A stretch of 64,000 nucleotides of DNA from Kutzneria kofuensis (GTDB lineage: Bacteria; Actinomycetota; Actinomycetes; Mycobacteriales; Pseudonocardiaceae), in NCBI RefSeq assembly GCF_014203355.1, contig NZ_JACHIR010000001.1:7442038-7506037 (forward strand), given 5' to 3'. This document shows positions 50,384 through 58,459 of the stretch, in pieces. Position 1 is the stretch's first letter. Each line of letters opens with the position of its first letter. The translations under genes were made by a program, and so were the position numbers. The notes under the pieces are model-generated. The model had not been told where the DNA came from and did not search any database. It saw only the letters and a program-made list of their open reading frames with translations.

Positions 50384-51409
50384 TTGGCAACTGATATCGC
50401 CGATGCCCGGACGGCGTGGATGGAGCCGGGGGCGTACGAGGTGGCGCCGGGGGTGCACCGGATCCCGCTGCCGCTACCCAACGACGGCCTGCGCGCGGTC
50501 AACGTCTACGCGGTCGCGGACGGCGACGAGCTGGTGCTGGTGGACTCGGGCTGGGCCCTTGACGAGGCGCGTGACCAGCTGGAACAGGCCCTGGGCAGCA
50601 TCGGGCACGGCTTCGAGAGCATCAGCCGGTTCCTGGTGACGCACGTCCACCGCGACCACTACACGCTGGGCATCACGCTGCGGCGCATGTTCGGGTCCCG
50701 GGTGAGCCTGGGCATCGGGGAGCAGCCCTCGCTGGAGGCGATCCTGCACGGGCGGGTCGAGGGCCAGCTGAACGACCTGGTCCGCTGGGGCGCGGAGGAC
50801 ATCGCGGAGCGGATGCGGCAGGGGATGAAGAAGGGTGGCCCCCGGCAGGACGGCTACGAGCAGCCGGACGAGTGGATCCGGGGCGCGACGGACATCCGGC
50901 TGGAGACGCGGACGCTGCGAGCGCTGCCGACACCGGGGCACACGGCGGGCCACCTGGTATTCCTGGACGCCGACTCGTCGCTGCTTTTCGCCGGTGACCA
51001 CATCCTCCCGCACATCACGCCGTCGATCGGCTTCGAGCTGGTCCGGCAGGAACTGCCGCTCGGCGACTACCTGGACTCGCTGCGGCTGGTCCGCGAGCAC
51101 CCGGAGATGCGGCTGCTGCCGGCGCACGGCCCGGTCGCCGACTCCACCCACGTCCGCGTGGACGAGCTGCTCGACCACCACCGCCGCCGCCTGGACGAGA
51201 CGGAACACGCCCTCGCTCAGGACGAGGCGACGGCGGCCGAGGTGGCGGCCCGGATGGGCTGGACCCGGCACAACCGCAAGCTGTCCGAGATGGACATCTT
51301 CAACCGGATGCTGGCCATCGGCGAGACCTCCGCCCACCTGGACGTGCTCGTCCGGGACGGACGGCTGCGGTCGTCCACAGTGGACGGAGTCGCGCGCTAT
51401 CGCGCCTAG
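50384..51409 (+). CDS. MBL-fold metallo-hydrolase
   Basis: 341 residues from TTG 50384, chosen because AGGGAGG lies 6 bases before it; a TTG two codons earlier would touch the ribosome site. Zinc-binding HxHxDH is present as THVHRDH (near 85), followed by PTPGHTAGH, FAGDH and LPAHG, so both zinc sites are complete. The ~60-residue C-terminal helical domain (EVAARMGWTRHNRKLSEMDI) resembles that of LACTB2/hydroxyacyl-glutathione-hydrolase-like proteins. Likely thioester or ester hydrolysis. Stop shares a CTAG with the convergent methyltransferase stop. Confidence 0.92.
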   Translation: MATDIADARTAWMEPGAYEVAPGVHRIPLPLPNDGLRAVNVYAVADGDELVLVDSGWALDEARDQLEQALGSIGHGFESISRFLVTHVHRDHYTLGITLRRMFGSRVSLGIGEQPSLEAILHGRVEGQLNDLVRWGAEDIAERMRQGMKKGGPRQDGYEQPDEWIRGATDIRLETRTLRALPTPGHTAGHLVFLDADSSLLFAGDHILPHITPSIGFELVRQELPLGDYLDSLRLVREHPEMRLLPAHGPVADSTHVRVDELLDHHRRRLDETEHALAQDEATAAEVAARMGWTRHNRKLSEMDIFNRMLAIGETSAHLDVLVRDGRLRSSTVDGVARYRA

Positions 51410-52260
51410 CCCTTGGTGGCGGTGATGAGCACGGTGTGCCGCAGGCCAGCGGCGCTCGGCCGGAGCGGACGGCCGTAGCCCTCGGCCGCGGCTAGGACCG
51501 GCGTGCTGGTGACCCGCCAGCCGTGGTCGGCCAGCCACTGCACGGGGGCGAAGGTCTTGTCGTTCGGCCACATGTCGGTGATGTCGAACCCGAAGTCCTT
51601 GGCCATGTCGGCCATCGGCTGCTGGTTGGCCAGGTCGCTGACGTCGATGTCGATGTGCTCGACGGCGAACCGGCTGCCCGGCGCGGACAGCTCGTCGACG
51701 AGGGTGAACAGCCGCTCGACGGCGTCGTTCGGCAGGAACGGCAGCAACCCCTCGGCCAGCCAGGAGGTCGGCGCCGTGCGGTCGAAACCGGCGCGTTGCA
51801 GCGCCGTCGGCCAGTCGTCACGCAGGTCGACGTCCACGTTCCGGACCTCGGTGCGCGACGCGACGCCGTTGTCGGCGAGCACGTTCTGCTTGAACTGCAA
51901 CACCTTCGGCACGTCCAGCTCGTAGACGACGGTGCCGGCCGGCCAGTCCAGCCGGTAGCCCCGCACGTCCAGTCCGGCCGCGAGCAGCACCGCCTGCCTG
52001 GTCGCGCCGGCGGCGAAGTACTCGTCGAAGAACCGGGACCGCACGCCCAGGTAGTCGCCCATGTCCTGCCACGGATCCGGCGCGTCGGCCGGCCGTGTCG
52101 GCATCGGCGGCTGCGGCCGCGCCGCGGCGACGAAGAGCTCCGCGTACGGATCGGACACCAGCGGATTCGCCCGGTGGCTCTCGATCGCCCGCGCGGCGGC
52201 GACGGCCAGCGCGGTGATGCCCACGTCGGTGACAATGTCCCAGTCGGCCTGCTGCGTCAT
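51406..52260 (-). CDS. SAM-dependent methyltransferase, TIGR00027/LCMT-like family
   Basis: 284 residues from ATG 52260 (GGGAGGGG upstream). The family hallmarks are present: ITALAVAAARAIESHRANPL, VRSRFFDEYF, LLAAGLDVRGYRLDWP (SAM-binding loop) and VYELDVPKVLQFK. WLAEGLLPFLP marks the C-terminal active-site region. These paralogous actinobacterial O-methyltransferases act on carboxylates or hydroxyls of small molecules; substrate unknown. Confidence 0.92.
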   Translation of the reverse strand: MTQQADWDIVTDVGITALAVAAARAIESHRANPLVSDPYAELFVAAARPQPPMPTRPADAPDPWQDMGDYLGVRSRFFDEYFAAGATRQAVLLAAGLDVRGYRLDWPAGTVVYELDVPKVLQFKQNVLADNGVASRTEVRNVDVDLRDDWPTALQRAGFDRTAPTSWLAEGLLPFLPNDAVERLFTLVDELSAPGSRFAVEHIDIDVSDLANQQPMADMAKDFGFDITDMWPNDKTFAPVQWLADHGWRVTSTPVLAAAEGYGRPLRPSAAGLRHTVLITATKG

Positions 52261-52406
52261 CGGTGACCCCTCCCGACATCGCGTAGTCAGTTGCGTACGC
52301 AACGTATCACTTAGTAGCCCTAACCAACCTTGTGAGCCGGGTCACCGGTCGACCCGCCGTTGTGGCGTCTGGGGACGTGGGAATATCAACCGGTCTGCCC
52401 GCCCTC

Positions 52407-52793
52407 TCATTGAGGTCGGAAGGAACGGATCTGGTAGTTGCCCTGTAGGTTTCCGCCCGCATGGGCGAGGGTGGATCCGATGCGGTTGTGATAATTGTTC
52501 CCGGTGTAGTACTGCACCCGGTGTCCGGTTCCGTTCCACACAGAACGGACGTTCTGTCCTTTCTGGATGAAGGAACAGAGGTCGGCGGTGTCCCGCACGC
52601 TGGGGTCCGACCACTGGCATTTGGTGCCTCCGCCGTTCCAGCCGCTGTAGATGCAGAACCAGCCGGGTTTGCAGCTGTCGTAGCCCATGGGCTGTGCGGA
52701 TGCCGCTGGAGCGGCGGCTGCCATCGGGGCGGTGCCGAGCGCGGCGAGCAGGGCGACCGCGGCGGAATAGATGCGAAGCACGAATAGCTCCAT
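52407..52793 (-). CDS. Secreted peptidase inhibitor family I36-like protein
   Basis: 128 residues with signal peptide (AAVALLAALGTAPMAAAA) and a compact Cys-rich crystallin-like domain: SCKPGWFCIYSGWNGGGTKC, then ADLCSFIQKGQNVRSVWN. Four Cys would form two disulfides. The pattern matches I36 (Streptomyces metalloproteinase inhibitor-like) proteins. Probably inhibits an extracellular protease. A 12-bp hairpin lies about 70-105 bases upstream in its leader. Confidence 0.85.
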   Translation of the reverse strand: MELFVLRIYSAAVALLAALGTAPMAAAAPAASAQPMGYDSCKPGWFCIYSGWNGGGTKCQWSDPSVRDTADLCSFIQKGQNVRSVWNGTGHRVQYYTGNNYHNRIGSTLAHAGGNLQGNYQIRSFRPQ

Positions 52794-52860
52794 TCATGGT
52801 TTTGTGTGGAACATGCATAATCAGCTCTACTCTCGCCGCTTCGGTCGAACAAGCTCGACC

Positions 52861-52897
52861 TGCGGCGAGATGCCGCCGCTGGCGCCATCTCGCCGCA
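52861..52897. promoter_or_regulatory. TGCGGCGAGATG hairpin upstream of the I36 gene
   Basis: TGCGGCGAGATG (52861-52872) and CATCTCGCCGCA (52886-52897) form a perfect 12-bp stem with a 13-base loop. If transcribed leftward it would sit in the inhibitor mRNA leader as a stabilising or attenuating hairpin; as DNA it could be an operator. Confidence 0.45.
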
Positions 52898-53061
52898 CGA
52901 TTGTTTGTGGCCGCAATTACGGGGATTCGAATTCTGGAATTGTTTCTTCGGGGTCGTTGGCGAACTCGGGCCGCCTCGCCTTGCCCTTCTCGCCCCGCCT
53001 CGCTCCGCCTGGGCCCGCTCAGCCCCGACTGGGTGAGCGCCGGCCTTCCTTGGGCAAACTA

Positions 53062-53092
53062 GTTGATGGAGTCCATCAACTACCTCTACAGT
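53062..53092 (+). promoter_or_regulatory. MarR autoregulated promoter with GTTGATGGA palindrome
   Basis: GTTGATGGA (53062-53070) and TCCATCAAC (53072-53080) form a perfect 9-bp palindrome around one base. It covers a -35-like TTGATG (53063-53068); TACAGT (53087-53092) lies 18 bases on as the -10. Transcription would start near 53099, the A of the marR ATG, so the mRNA is probably leaderless and self-repressed. Confidence 0.65.
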
Positions 53093-53098
53093 GGGCGC

Positions 53099-53566
53099 AT
53101 GGTGAGCCGGGAGGACGTCGAGGGACTGGTCGCGGCGCTGTTCGTGGTGAACAACGGCATGACGCGGGCGATGAAGCAGCGCCCCAAGGCCGGCGAGCTG
53201 CGGCTGCTCCAAACCGTCGCCATGCACGAGGGCAGCCGGCCGTCGGAGCTGGCCGAGGCCATGGGGGTGGACCGGTCGCTCGTCACGCGGCAGCTGCGCG
53301 ACCTGGAGGACGAGGGCAAGGTGACGGTCCGCCCGGACCCCAGCGACGGCCGGGCGTTCGTCGCGGAGCTGACCGAGCAGGGCCGCCAGGAGATCGCGGA
53401 GCTGACCGAGTTCGGCATGCGCCGGTTCGAGAGCTTCGTCGAGGACTGGGACGCGGACGAGATCCGCGAGCTGACCCGCCTGCTGTGGAAGTTCGAGCAC
53501 AGCAAGGCGGCCGTTTCGGAACGTGAGCAGGAGGAGCGGCCCGAACGCGGCCGCCGCCGACGTTGA
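53099..53566 (+). CDS. MarR-family transcriptional regulator
   Basis: 155 residues from ATG 53099; longer in-frame starts lie inside the operator-promoter. Winged helix: RPSELAEAMGVDRSLVTRQL as recognition region and VTVRPDPSDGRAFVAELTEQ as wing. A charged C-terminal tail (EREQEERPERGRRRR) is unusual. It lies 14 bases before the membrane protein gene, which it likely controls together with itself. Ligand unknown. Confidence 0.9.
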   Translation: MVSREDVEGLVAALFVVNNGMTRAMKQRPKAGELRLLQTVAMHEGSRPSELAEAMGVDRSLVTRQLRDLEDEGKVTVRPDPSDGRAFVAELTEQGRQEIAELTEFGMRRFESFVEDWDADEIRELTRLLWKFEHSKAAVSEREQEERPERGRRRR

Positions 53567-53580
53567 GGGGGAACCTTTCC

Positions 53581-54402
53581 ATGAACACGGCCAAAGCACG
53601 CGTCTTACTCGTCGCGCTGCTCGACATGGCGCTGGACATCGTCGTCCCGATCGCGGTCTACCTCGCCTTGCAGCCGCTGGGCGTGCCGTCGGTCCTGTCG
53701 CTGGCGGCCGGCGGCATCCTGATCGCCGGCAAGGCGGCCTTCGGCAAGCTGACCGACACGGGTGAGCGCGACACCGCGCTGCTGCTGACCTGCACGATCG
53801 TGTCGCTGGCGGTGATGTTCGGCCTGTACGCCCTTGGCGTCGCGGCGGCGATCGCGCTGGTGGCGGGTGTGGTGCTCCAGGGCGTGGGCATGGCGGTGTC
53901 GATCATCCGCCGCCGCAAGCTGGACGGCTTCGCCCTGCTGGTGCTGACCGAGCTCGCGCTGGGCATCGTGCTCAGCTTCGTCACCAGCGGCGACCCGCGG
54001 TTCCTGGTGGCCCGCCCCGCCTTCTACACCTTCGTGGCCGCGGTCTACGTGTTCGCGACGGTGTTCCGCGGCAAGGCCTTCATGTTCGTCGTCAGCCGGC
54101 CGATGGCCGTCGCCGGCGACCCGAAGCGGGACGTGGCCTACGACAAGGCCTGGGAGAACTCCGCGGAATTCCGTCGCCTGGAACGGATCGGCACCGCCGC
54201 CTTCGCCGTCGTGCTGCTGGCCGAATCGGTGCTGCGGGTCGTGCTGGCGTTCCAGTACAACGCCGACGAGGTCGTGGCCTCGAGCCTTGTCTCACAGTTG
54301 CCGGTGATCGGTCTGCTGGCGCTGTTCATCCTGGGCTACAAGGTGATCCTCGTGCCCAGGCTGAGCCGGCTCGTCGAAGCCGAGATGGCCGTCAGGGCCT
54401 AG
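53581..54402 (+). CDS. Multi-pass membrane protein, VC0807-like
   Basis: 273 residues from ATG 53581 (GAGGGGG upstream) with about six to seven hydrophobic helices and short loops (SVLSLAAGGILIAGKAAFGK near the start). The layout resembles the VC0807 family of uncharacterised membrane proteins. Co-transcribed with the marR gene, so it may be the regulated exporter or membrane sensor. The last 11 bases overlap the convergent Lrp gene. Confidence 0.75.
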   Translation: MNTAKARVLLVALLDMALDIVVPIAVYLALQPLGVPSVLSLAAGGILIAGKAAFGKLTDTGERDTALLLTCTIVSLAVMFGLYALGVAAAIALVAGVVLQGVGMAVSIIRRRKLDGFALLVLTELALGIVLSFVTSGDPRFLVARPAFYTFVAAVYVFATVFRGKAFMFVVSRPMAVAGDPKRDVAYDKAWENSAEFRRLERIGTAAFAVVLLAESVLRVVLAFQYNADEVVASSLVSQLPVIGLLALFILGYKVILVPRLSRLVEAEMAVRA

Positions 54403-54895
54403 CCCACTGGGCGCCGCTGCCGGGATCCTCCTCGAACACCAGCCAGGTCCGGGTCCCGCGCACCCCCTTGATGCTCTGGATCTTCTCCAGCACCACCTCG
54501 CGCAGCGCCACGTTGTCCGGCGCGTGCACCAGCGCCAGCACGTCGAAGTCGCCGCCGACCAGCGCCAGGTGCTCGATGTAGCGGATGCCGCGCAGCGCCT
54601 TGGCCACCGAGCGCCATGTGTTCTGCTCGATCGTCAGCAGCACGTACGCGCTCGTGCCCAGGCCGGCCCGGCGCGGCGAGATCTCCGCGGTGAAGCCGGT
54701 GATCACCTGGTCGGCCAGCAGCCGGTCCAACCGCGCGTAGGCGCTCGTGCGCGAGATGTGCACGCGCTCGGCCAGCGTCCTGATCGACATCCGGCCGTCC
54801 CGCCGCAGCTCGGCCAGGATCGCGCGGTCGGTGTCGTCGAGCTCGGCGGCAGAACGTCCGGCCGGCGACGGTGTGACGTCGGTCTCGATGGACAA
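54392..54895 (-). CDS. Lrp/AsnC-family regulator, probable controller of the bkd operon
   Basis: 167 residues from TTG 54895 (GGAGGG upstream). AsnC-type helix-turn-helix: DDTDRAILAELRRDGRMSIR and VHISRTSAYARLDRLLADQV. The C-terminal RAM ligand-binding domain has GTSAYVLLTIEQN and LVGGDFDVLALVHAPDN. It is divergent from bkdA, the layout of BkdR regulators that respond to branched-chain amino acids. GGCGGAA/TTCCGCC repeats lie between the two starts. Confidence 0.9.
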   Translation of the reverse strand: MSIETDVTPSPAGRSAAELDDTDRAILAELRRDGRMSIRTLAERVHISRTSAYARLDRLLADQVITGFTAEISPRRAGLGTSAYVLLTIEQNTWRSVAKALRGIRYIEHLALVGGDFDVLALVHAPDNVALREVVLEKIQSIKGVRGTRTWLVFEEDPGSGAQWARP

Positions 54896-54917
54896 ATGGC
54901 CCTCCAGACGGCCCGGT

Positions 54918-54945
54918 GGCGGAAATCTGTCTCGGATCTTCCGCC
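54918..54945. promoter_or_regulatory. GGCGGAA inverted repeat in the lrp-bkd divergent region
   Basis: GGCGGAA (54918-54924) and TTCCGCC (54939-54945), 14 bases apart, lie centrally in the 116-base gap between lrp and bkdA. Their centres are two helix turns apart, fitting an Lrp-type dimer site. Confidence 0.5.
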
Positions 54946-55011
54946 AGTGTCGGACAAGGAGCTCAGAATGTCGAGAAAGCGCCTGCAAACGTCTGCCGAA
55001 GGAGGACCCCG

Positions 55012-56103
55012 GTGTCCGATCACATCGCCACGGACCTGCTGCCCTCGGCCACCCCCGTCCGCTACCTCGCCGAGGACGGCACCACCGTCGACGGCCCCGC
55101 CGGCTACACCCTGCCGAGCGTCGAGGAGCTGCGGGACGCCCACCGCCGGATGGTGGTGGGCCGCCGCTTCGACGCCCAGTCGACCGCCCTGACCAAGCAG
55201 GGCCGGCTCGCCGTCTACCCGTCCAGCCGCGGCCAGGAGGCGTGCCAGATCGCCGCCGCCATGGTGCTGCGCGAGGACGACTGGCTGTTCCCGACCTACC
55301 GCGACAGCATGGCGATGGTCTCCCGGGGCATGGACCCCGTCGAGGTGCTGACGCTGCTGCGCGGTGACGCGCACTGCGGGTACGACCCCAATGCGGCCCG
55401 GGTCGCCCCGCAGTGCACACCGCTGTCCACCCAGACGCTGCACGCCACGGGTCTGGCGTACGCGTTGCGGCGCAACGGAACCGACAGCGCGGTGCTCGCG
55501 CTGATCGGCGACGGCGCGACCAGCGAGGGTGACTTCCACGAGGCGCTGAACTTCGCGGCGGTGTTCGAGGCTCCGGTGGTTTTCCTGGTGCAGAACAACA
55601 AGTACGCGATCTCCGTGCCGCTGGACAAGCAGAGTGCGGCGCCTTCGCTGGCGTACAAGGGAGTCGGCTACGGCGTGCGCTCCGAGCAGGTCGACGGCAA
55701 CGACCCGGTGGCCATGCTCGCCGTGCTGCACAAGGCGTTCGAGCACGCCCGCGCCGGCGCGCCGTTCCTGATCGAGGCCCACACCTACCGCATCGAGGCG
55801 CACACCAACGCCGACGACGCCACCCGCTACCGCGACAGCGCCGAGGTCGACCGCTGGCTGGACGCGGATCCGTTGGCCCGCCTGGAGAAGCACCTGCGCG
55901 GCATCGGCGCGCTGACCGACGAGGACGTCGCCGAGGCGCAGGCCGAGGGCGAGCGCCTGGCCGCGGACCTGCGCAGCCGGATGAACGCCGACCCGCACCT
56001 GGACCCCATGGCCCTGTTCGACCACGTGTACGCCCGGCCCACCACGCAGCTCGTCGAGCAGCGTGACCTGCTGGCCACCGAGCTCAAGGCCCAGGAGGGC
56101 TGA
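55012..56103 (+). CDS. bkdA: Branched-chain 2-oxoacid dehydrogenase E1 alpha subunit
   Basis: 363 residues from GTG 55012 (GGAGGAC upstream). Thiamine-diphosphate motif GDGATSEGDFHEALNFAAVF...VQNN near 165-190; GRLAVYPSSRGQEACQIAAA and FPTYRDSMAMVSRG are E1-alpha signatures. With the beta subunit it decarboxylates 2-oxoacids of Val, Leu and Ile and transfers the acyl group to lipoyl-E2. First gene of bkdABC; the stop overlaps the bkdB start. Confidence 0.95.
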   Translation: MSDHIATDLLPSATPVRYLAEDGTTVDGPAGYTLPSVEELRDAHRRMVVGRRFDAQSTALTKQGRLAVYPSSRGQEACQIAAAMVLREDDWLFPTYRDSMAMVSRGMDPVEVLTLLRGDAHCGYDPNAARVAPQCTPLSTQTLHATGLAYALRRNGTDSAVLALIGDGATSEGDFHEALNFAAVFEAPVVFLVQNNKYAISVPLDKQSAAPSLAYKGVGYGVRSEQVDGNDPVAMLAVLHKAFEHARAGAPFLIEAHTYRIEAHTNADDATRYRDSAEVDRWLDADPLARLEKHLRGIGALTDEDVAEAQAEGERLAADLRSRMNADPHLDPMALFDHVYARPTTQLVEQRDLLATELKAQEG

Positions 56104-57116
56104 TGGCCGCCACCACCATGGCGCAGGCGCTCAACCGCGCCCTGCGCGACGCCATGACGGCCGACGAGCGGGTGCTCGTCTTCGGCGAGGACGTCGGCCA
56201 GCTCGGCGGCGTCTTCCGCATCACCGACGGCCTGACCAGGGACTTCGGCGAGCAGCGCTGCTTCGACACGCCGCTGGCCGAGTCCGGCATCGTCGGCTTC
56301 GCGCTGGGCATGGCGATGGGCGGCTACAAGCCCGTCGTGGAGATGCAGTTCGACGCGTTCGCCTATCCGGCGTTCGAGCAGATCACCTCGCACGTGGCCA
56401 AGATGCGCAACCGGACCCGTGGCCACCTGTCAGTGCCGATGGTGATCCGCGTGCCCTACGCCGGCGGCATCGGCGGCGTCGAGCACCACTGCGACTCCAG
56501 CGAGGCGTACTACGTGCACACCCCGGGTCTCAAGGTGGTGTCGCCGGCGACCGTCAACGACGCGTACACGCTGCTGCGCGAGGCGATCGACGACCCGGAC
56601 CCCGTGATCTTCATGGAGCCGAAGAAGCTGTACTGGTCCAAGGAGGACATCGAGCTCCGACACGTCGACGAGCCGCTCGGGCACGCCGCGATCCGCCGGC
56701 ACGGCAAGGATGCCACGCTCATCGCGTACGGGCCGTCGGTGCCGGTCGCGCTGCAGGCGGCTGCGGCCGCCGCCGAGGAGGGCATCGAGCTGGAGGTGAT
56801 CGACCTGCGCTCGCTGGTGCCGTTCGACGACGACACCGTGATGCGGTCGGTGCGCCGGACCGGGCGCTGCGTCGTCGTGCAGGAGGCCTCCGGCTTCGCC
56901 GGCTTCGGCGCCGAGATCGTGGCCCGGATCCAGGAGCGCTGCTTCCACTCCCTGGCCGCGCCGGTGATCCGGGTGTCCGGCTTCGACATCCCGTACCCGC
57001 CGCCGATGCTGGAGCACTCGCACCTGCCCAGCGTGGACCGGGTGCTGGACGCCGTGGACCGGCTGCAGTTCACCGACGAGCCCGATCACCGGTACCTCAC
57101 GGGGGCGCACTCATGA
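56103..57116 (+). CDS. bkdB: Branched-chain 2-oxoacid dehydrogenase E1 beta subunit
   Basis: 337 residues from ATG 56103, overlapping the bkdA stop. VLVFGEDVGQLGGVFRITDG, FDTPLAESGIVGFALGMAMG and FDAFAYPAFEQITSHVAKM are conserved E1-beta blocks for cofactor and subunit contacts; the second half is the transketolase C-terminal domain (LIAYGPSVPVALQAA, LRSLVPFDDDTVMRSV). It ends in an ATGA that also starts a 13-codon minicistron. Confidence 0.95.
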   Translation: MAATTMAQALNRALRDAMTADERVLVFGEDVGQLGGVFRITDGLTRDFGEQRCFDTPLAESGIVGFALGMAMGGYKPVVEMQFDAFAYPAFEQITSHVAKMRNRTRGHLSVPMVIRVPYAGGIGGVEHHCDSSEAYYVHTPGLKVVSPATVNDAYTLLREAIDDPDPVIFMEPKKLYWSKEDIELRHVDEPLGHAAIRRHGKDATLIAYGPSVPVALQAAAAAAEEGIELEVIDLRSLVPFDDDTVMRSVRRTGRCVVVQEASGFAGFGAEIVARIQERCFHSLAAPVIRVSGFDIPYPPPMLEHSHLPSVDRVLDAVDRLQFTDEPDHRYLTGAHS

Positions 57117-57154
57117 CCGCCGACACTCTCTTTGCCGTGGAGGCGGTGTCATGA
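57113..57154 (+). other. 13-codon minicistron coupling bkdB to bkdC
   Basis: The ATG at 57113 overlaps the bkdB stop, and the frame (MTADTLFAVEAVS) ends in a TGA that overlaps the bkdC ATG at 57151. Both junctions are ATGA preceded by TC and followed by CCG, so the minicistron may have come from a small duplication of the start region. It may carry ribosomes from one gene to the next; bkdC also has its own GGAGGCGG site. Confidence 0.45.
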
Positions 57155-58377
57155 CCGTGGAACAGCTGTTCCGGCTGCCCGACCTGGGGGAGGGGCTGAC
57201 CGAGGCCGAGGTGCTCGGCTGGAAGGTCGCCGTCGGCGACACCGTGCACGTCGACCAGGTCGTGATCGAGGTGGAGACGGCCAAGGCCGCCGTCGAGGTG
57301 CCGGTGCCGTTCGAGGGCACCGTGCTGAAGCTGTTCGCCGAGGCCGGTTCCGTGGTGTCGGTGGGGGAGCCGCTGATCGCCGTCGGCGCGGCCGTTTCCG
57401 GGGAATCCGTCGGCGCTGAGCAATCCAGTGGCTCCGAGCAAGCCGCCGGCTCCGGCAACGTGCTGATCGGCTACGGCACCAAGGACGACCAGCCCCGCAC
57501 GCGTCGCCGCCGGGCCAAGGTCGCCACCGTGGCCAGGCCCGCCGAGCCGGCCGTCGCGCAGGCGCCGAAGGTGATCTCCCCGCTGGTCCGGAAGTTGGCC
57601 CGGGACAACGGGATCGACATCGCGACGCTCACGCCCAGCGGCCCCGACTCGATCATCCTCCGCAAGGACGTCGAGGCCGCCATCGCCAAGCCCGCGCCGG
57701 CCGTCGACGGGGAGCGGATCCCGCTGCGCGGCATGCGCCGGGCCATCGCCGACAAGCTCAGCCGCAGCCGTAGCGAGATCCCCGACGCCACCACCTGGGT
57801 GGACGTCGACGCCACCGGGCTGATGGACGCCCGCAAGGTCATCGGTGTCGGCGTGCTGGCCCTGATGGCCCGCATCTGCGTCGCCGGCCTGGCCCGGTAC
57901 CCCGAGCTGAACTCCACTGTGGACACCGAGCGGCAGGAGATCGTCCGGCTCCGGTCGGTCAACCTCGGCTTCGCCGTCCAGTCCGACCGCGGCCTGGTGG
58001 TTCCCGTCGTCCGTGGGGCTGACCGCCTCACCACCCTGGAACTGGCCGCCGAGCTCACCCGCCTCACCGAGCTGGCCCGCGCCGGCACGCTCGGCGTCGA
58101 GGACATGACCGGCGGCACCTTCACCCTGAACAACTACGGCGTGTTCGGCGTGGACGGCTCGACCCCCATCATCAACCACCCGGAGGCCGGCCTGCTCGGC
58201 GTCGGCCGCATCACCGACAAACCCTGGGCCGTCGACGGCCAACTCGCCGTCCGCAAGGTCACCCAGCTTTCCTTCACCTTCGACCACCGCGTCTGCGACG
58301 GCGGCGTGGCCGGCGGATTCCTCCGCTACGTCGCCGACTGCGTGGAAAACCCGCTGACCCTGCTGAGAGGTTTGTAG
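57151..58377 (+). CDS. bkdC: Branched-chain 2-oxoacid dehydrogenase E2 (dihydrolipoyl acyltransferase)
   Basis: 408 residues from ATG 57151. Lipoyl domain (1-80) with lipoylated Lys45 in VETAKAAVEV; linker rich in Ser/Gly; E3-binding domain (about 140-180, SPLVRKLARDNGIDIATLTP); catalytic domain with LNFAVQSDRG-type core and DHRVCDGG with catalytic His near 379. It transfers acyl groups to CoA, giving isobutyryl-, isovaleryl- and 2-methylbutyryl-CoA. No E3 (lpd) gene is here, so a common E3 is used. A strong terminator follows. Confidence 0.95.
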   Translation: MTVEQLFRLPDLGEGLTEAEVLGWKVAVGDTVHVDQVVIEVETAKAAVEVPVPFEGTVLKLFAEAGSVVSVGEPLIAVGAAVSGESVGAEQSSGSEQAAGSGNVLIGYGTKDDQPRTRRRRAKVATVARPAEPAVAQAPKVISPLVRKLARDNGIDIATLTPSGPDSIILRKDVEAAIAKPAPAVDGERIPLRGMRRAIADKLSRSRSEIPDATTWVDVDATGLMDARKVIGVGVLALMARICVAGLARYPELNSTVDTERQEIVRLRSVNLGFAVQSDRGLVVPVVRGADRLTTLELAAELTRLTELARAGTLGVEDMTGGTFTLNNYGVFGVDGSTPIINHPEAGLLGVGRITDKPWAVDGQLAVRKVTQLSFTFDHRVCDGGVAGGFLRYVADCVENPLTLLRGL

Positions 58378-58414
58378 AAACCCGGATCCGTAATCGCCGG
58401 TCAATTCGCGTCAA

Positions 58415-58444
58415 AAAGGCGGCGGGGACATCCCCGCCGCCTTT
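58415..58444. terminator. Bidirectional terminator after bkdC
   Basis: AAAGGCGGCGGGG (58415-58427) and CCCCGCCGCCTTT (58432-58444) form a perfect 13-bp stem with a 4-base loop, flanked by A-run and T-run on either side. It ends both bkdC (plus) and the PAC2 gene (minus). Confidence 0.9.
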
Positions 58445-58459
58445 GCCGCTACGGAACAA

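Larger units (their letters stand above)
52794..53098. other. 305-base divergent region between I36 inhibitor and MarR genes
   Basis: No gene supported. It contains the inhibitor's promoter, a perfect 12-bp hairpin at 52861-52897, an AT-richer stretch near 52915-52945, a pyrimidine-rich GCC-repeat tract near 52970-53020, and the MarR operator-promoter at 53062-53092. Confidence 0.6.
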
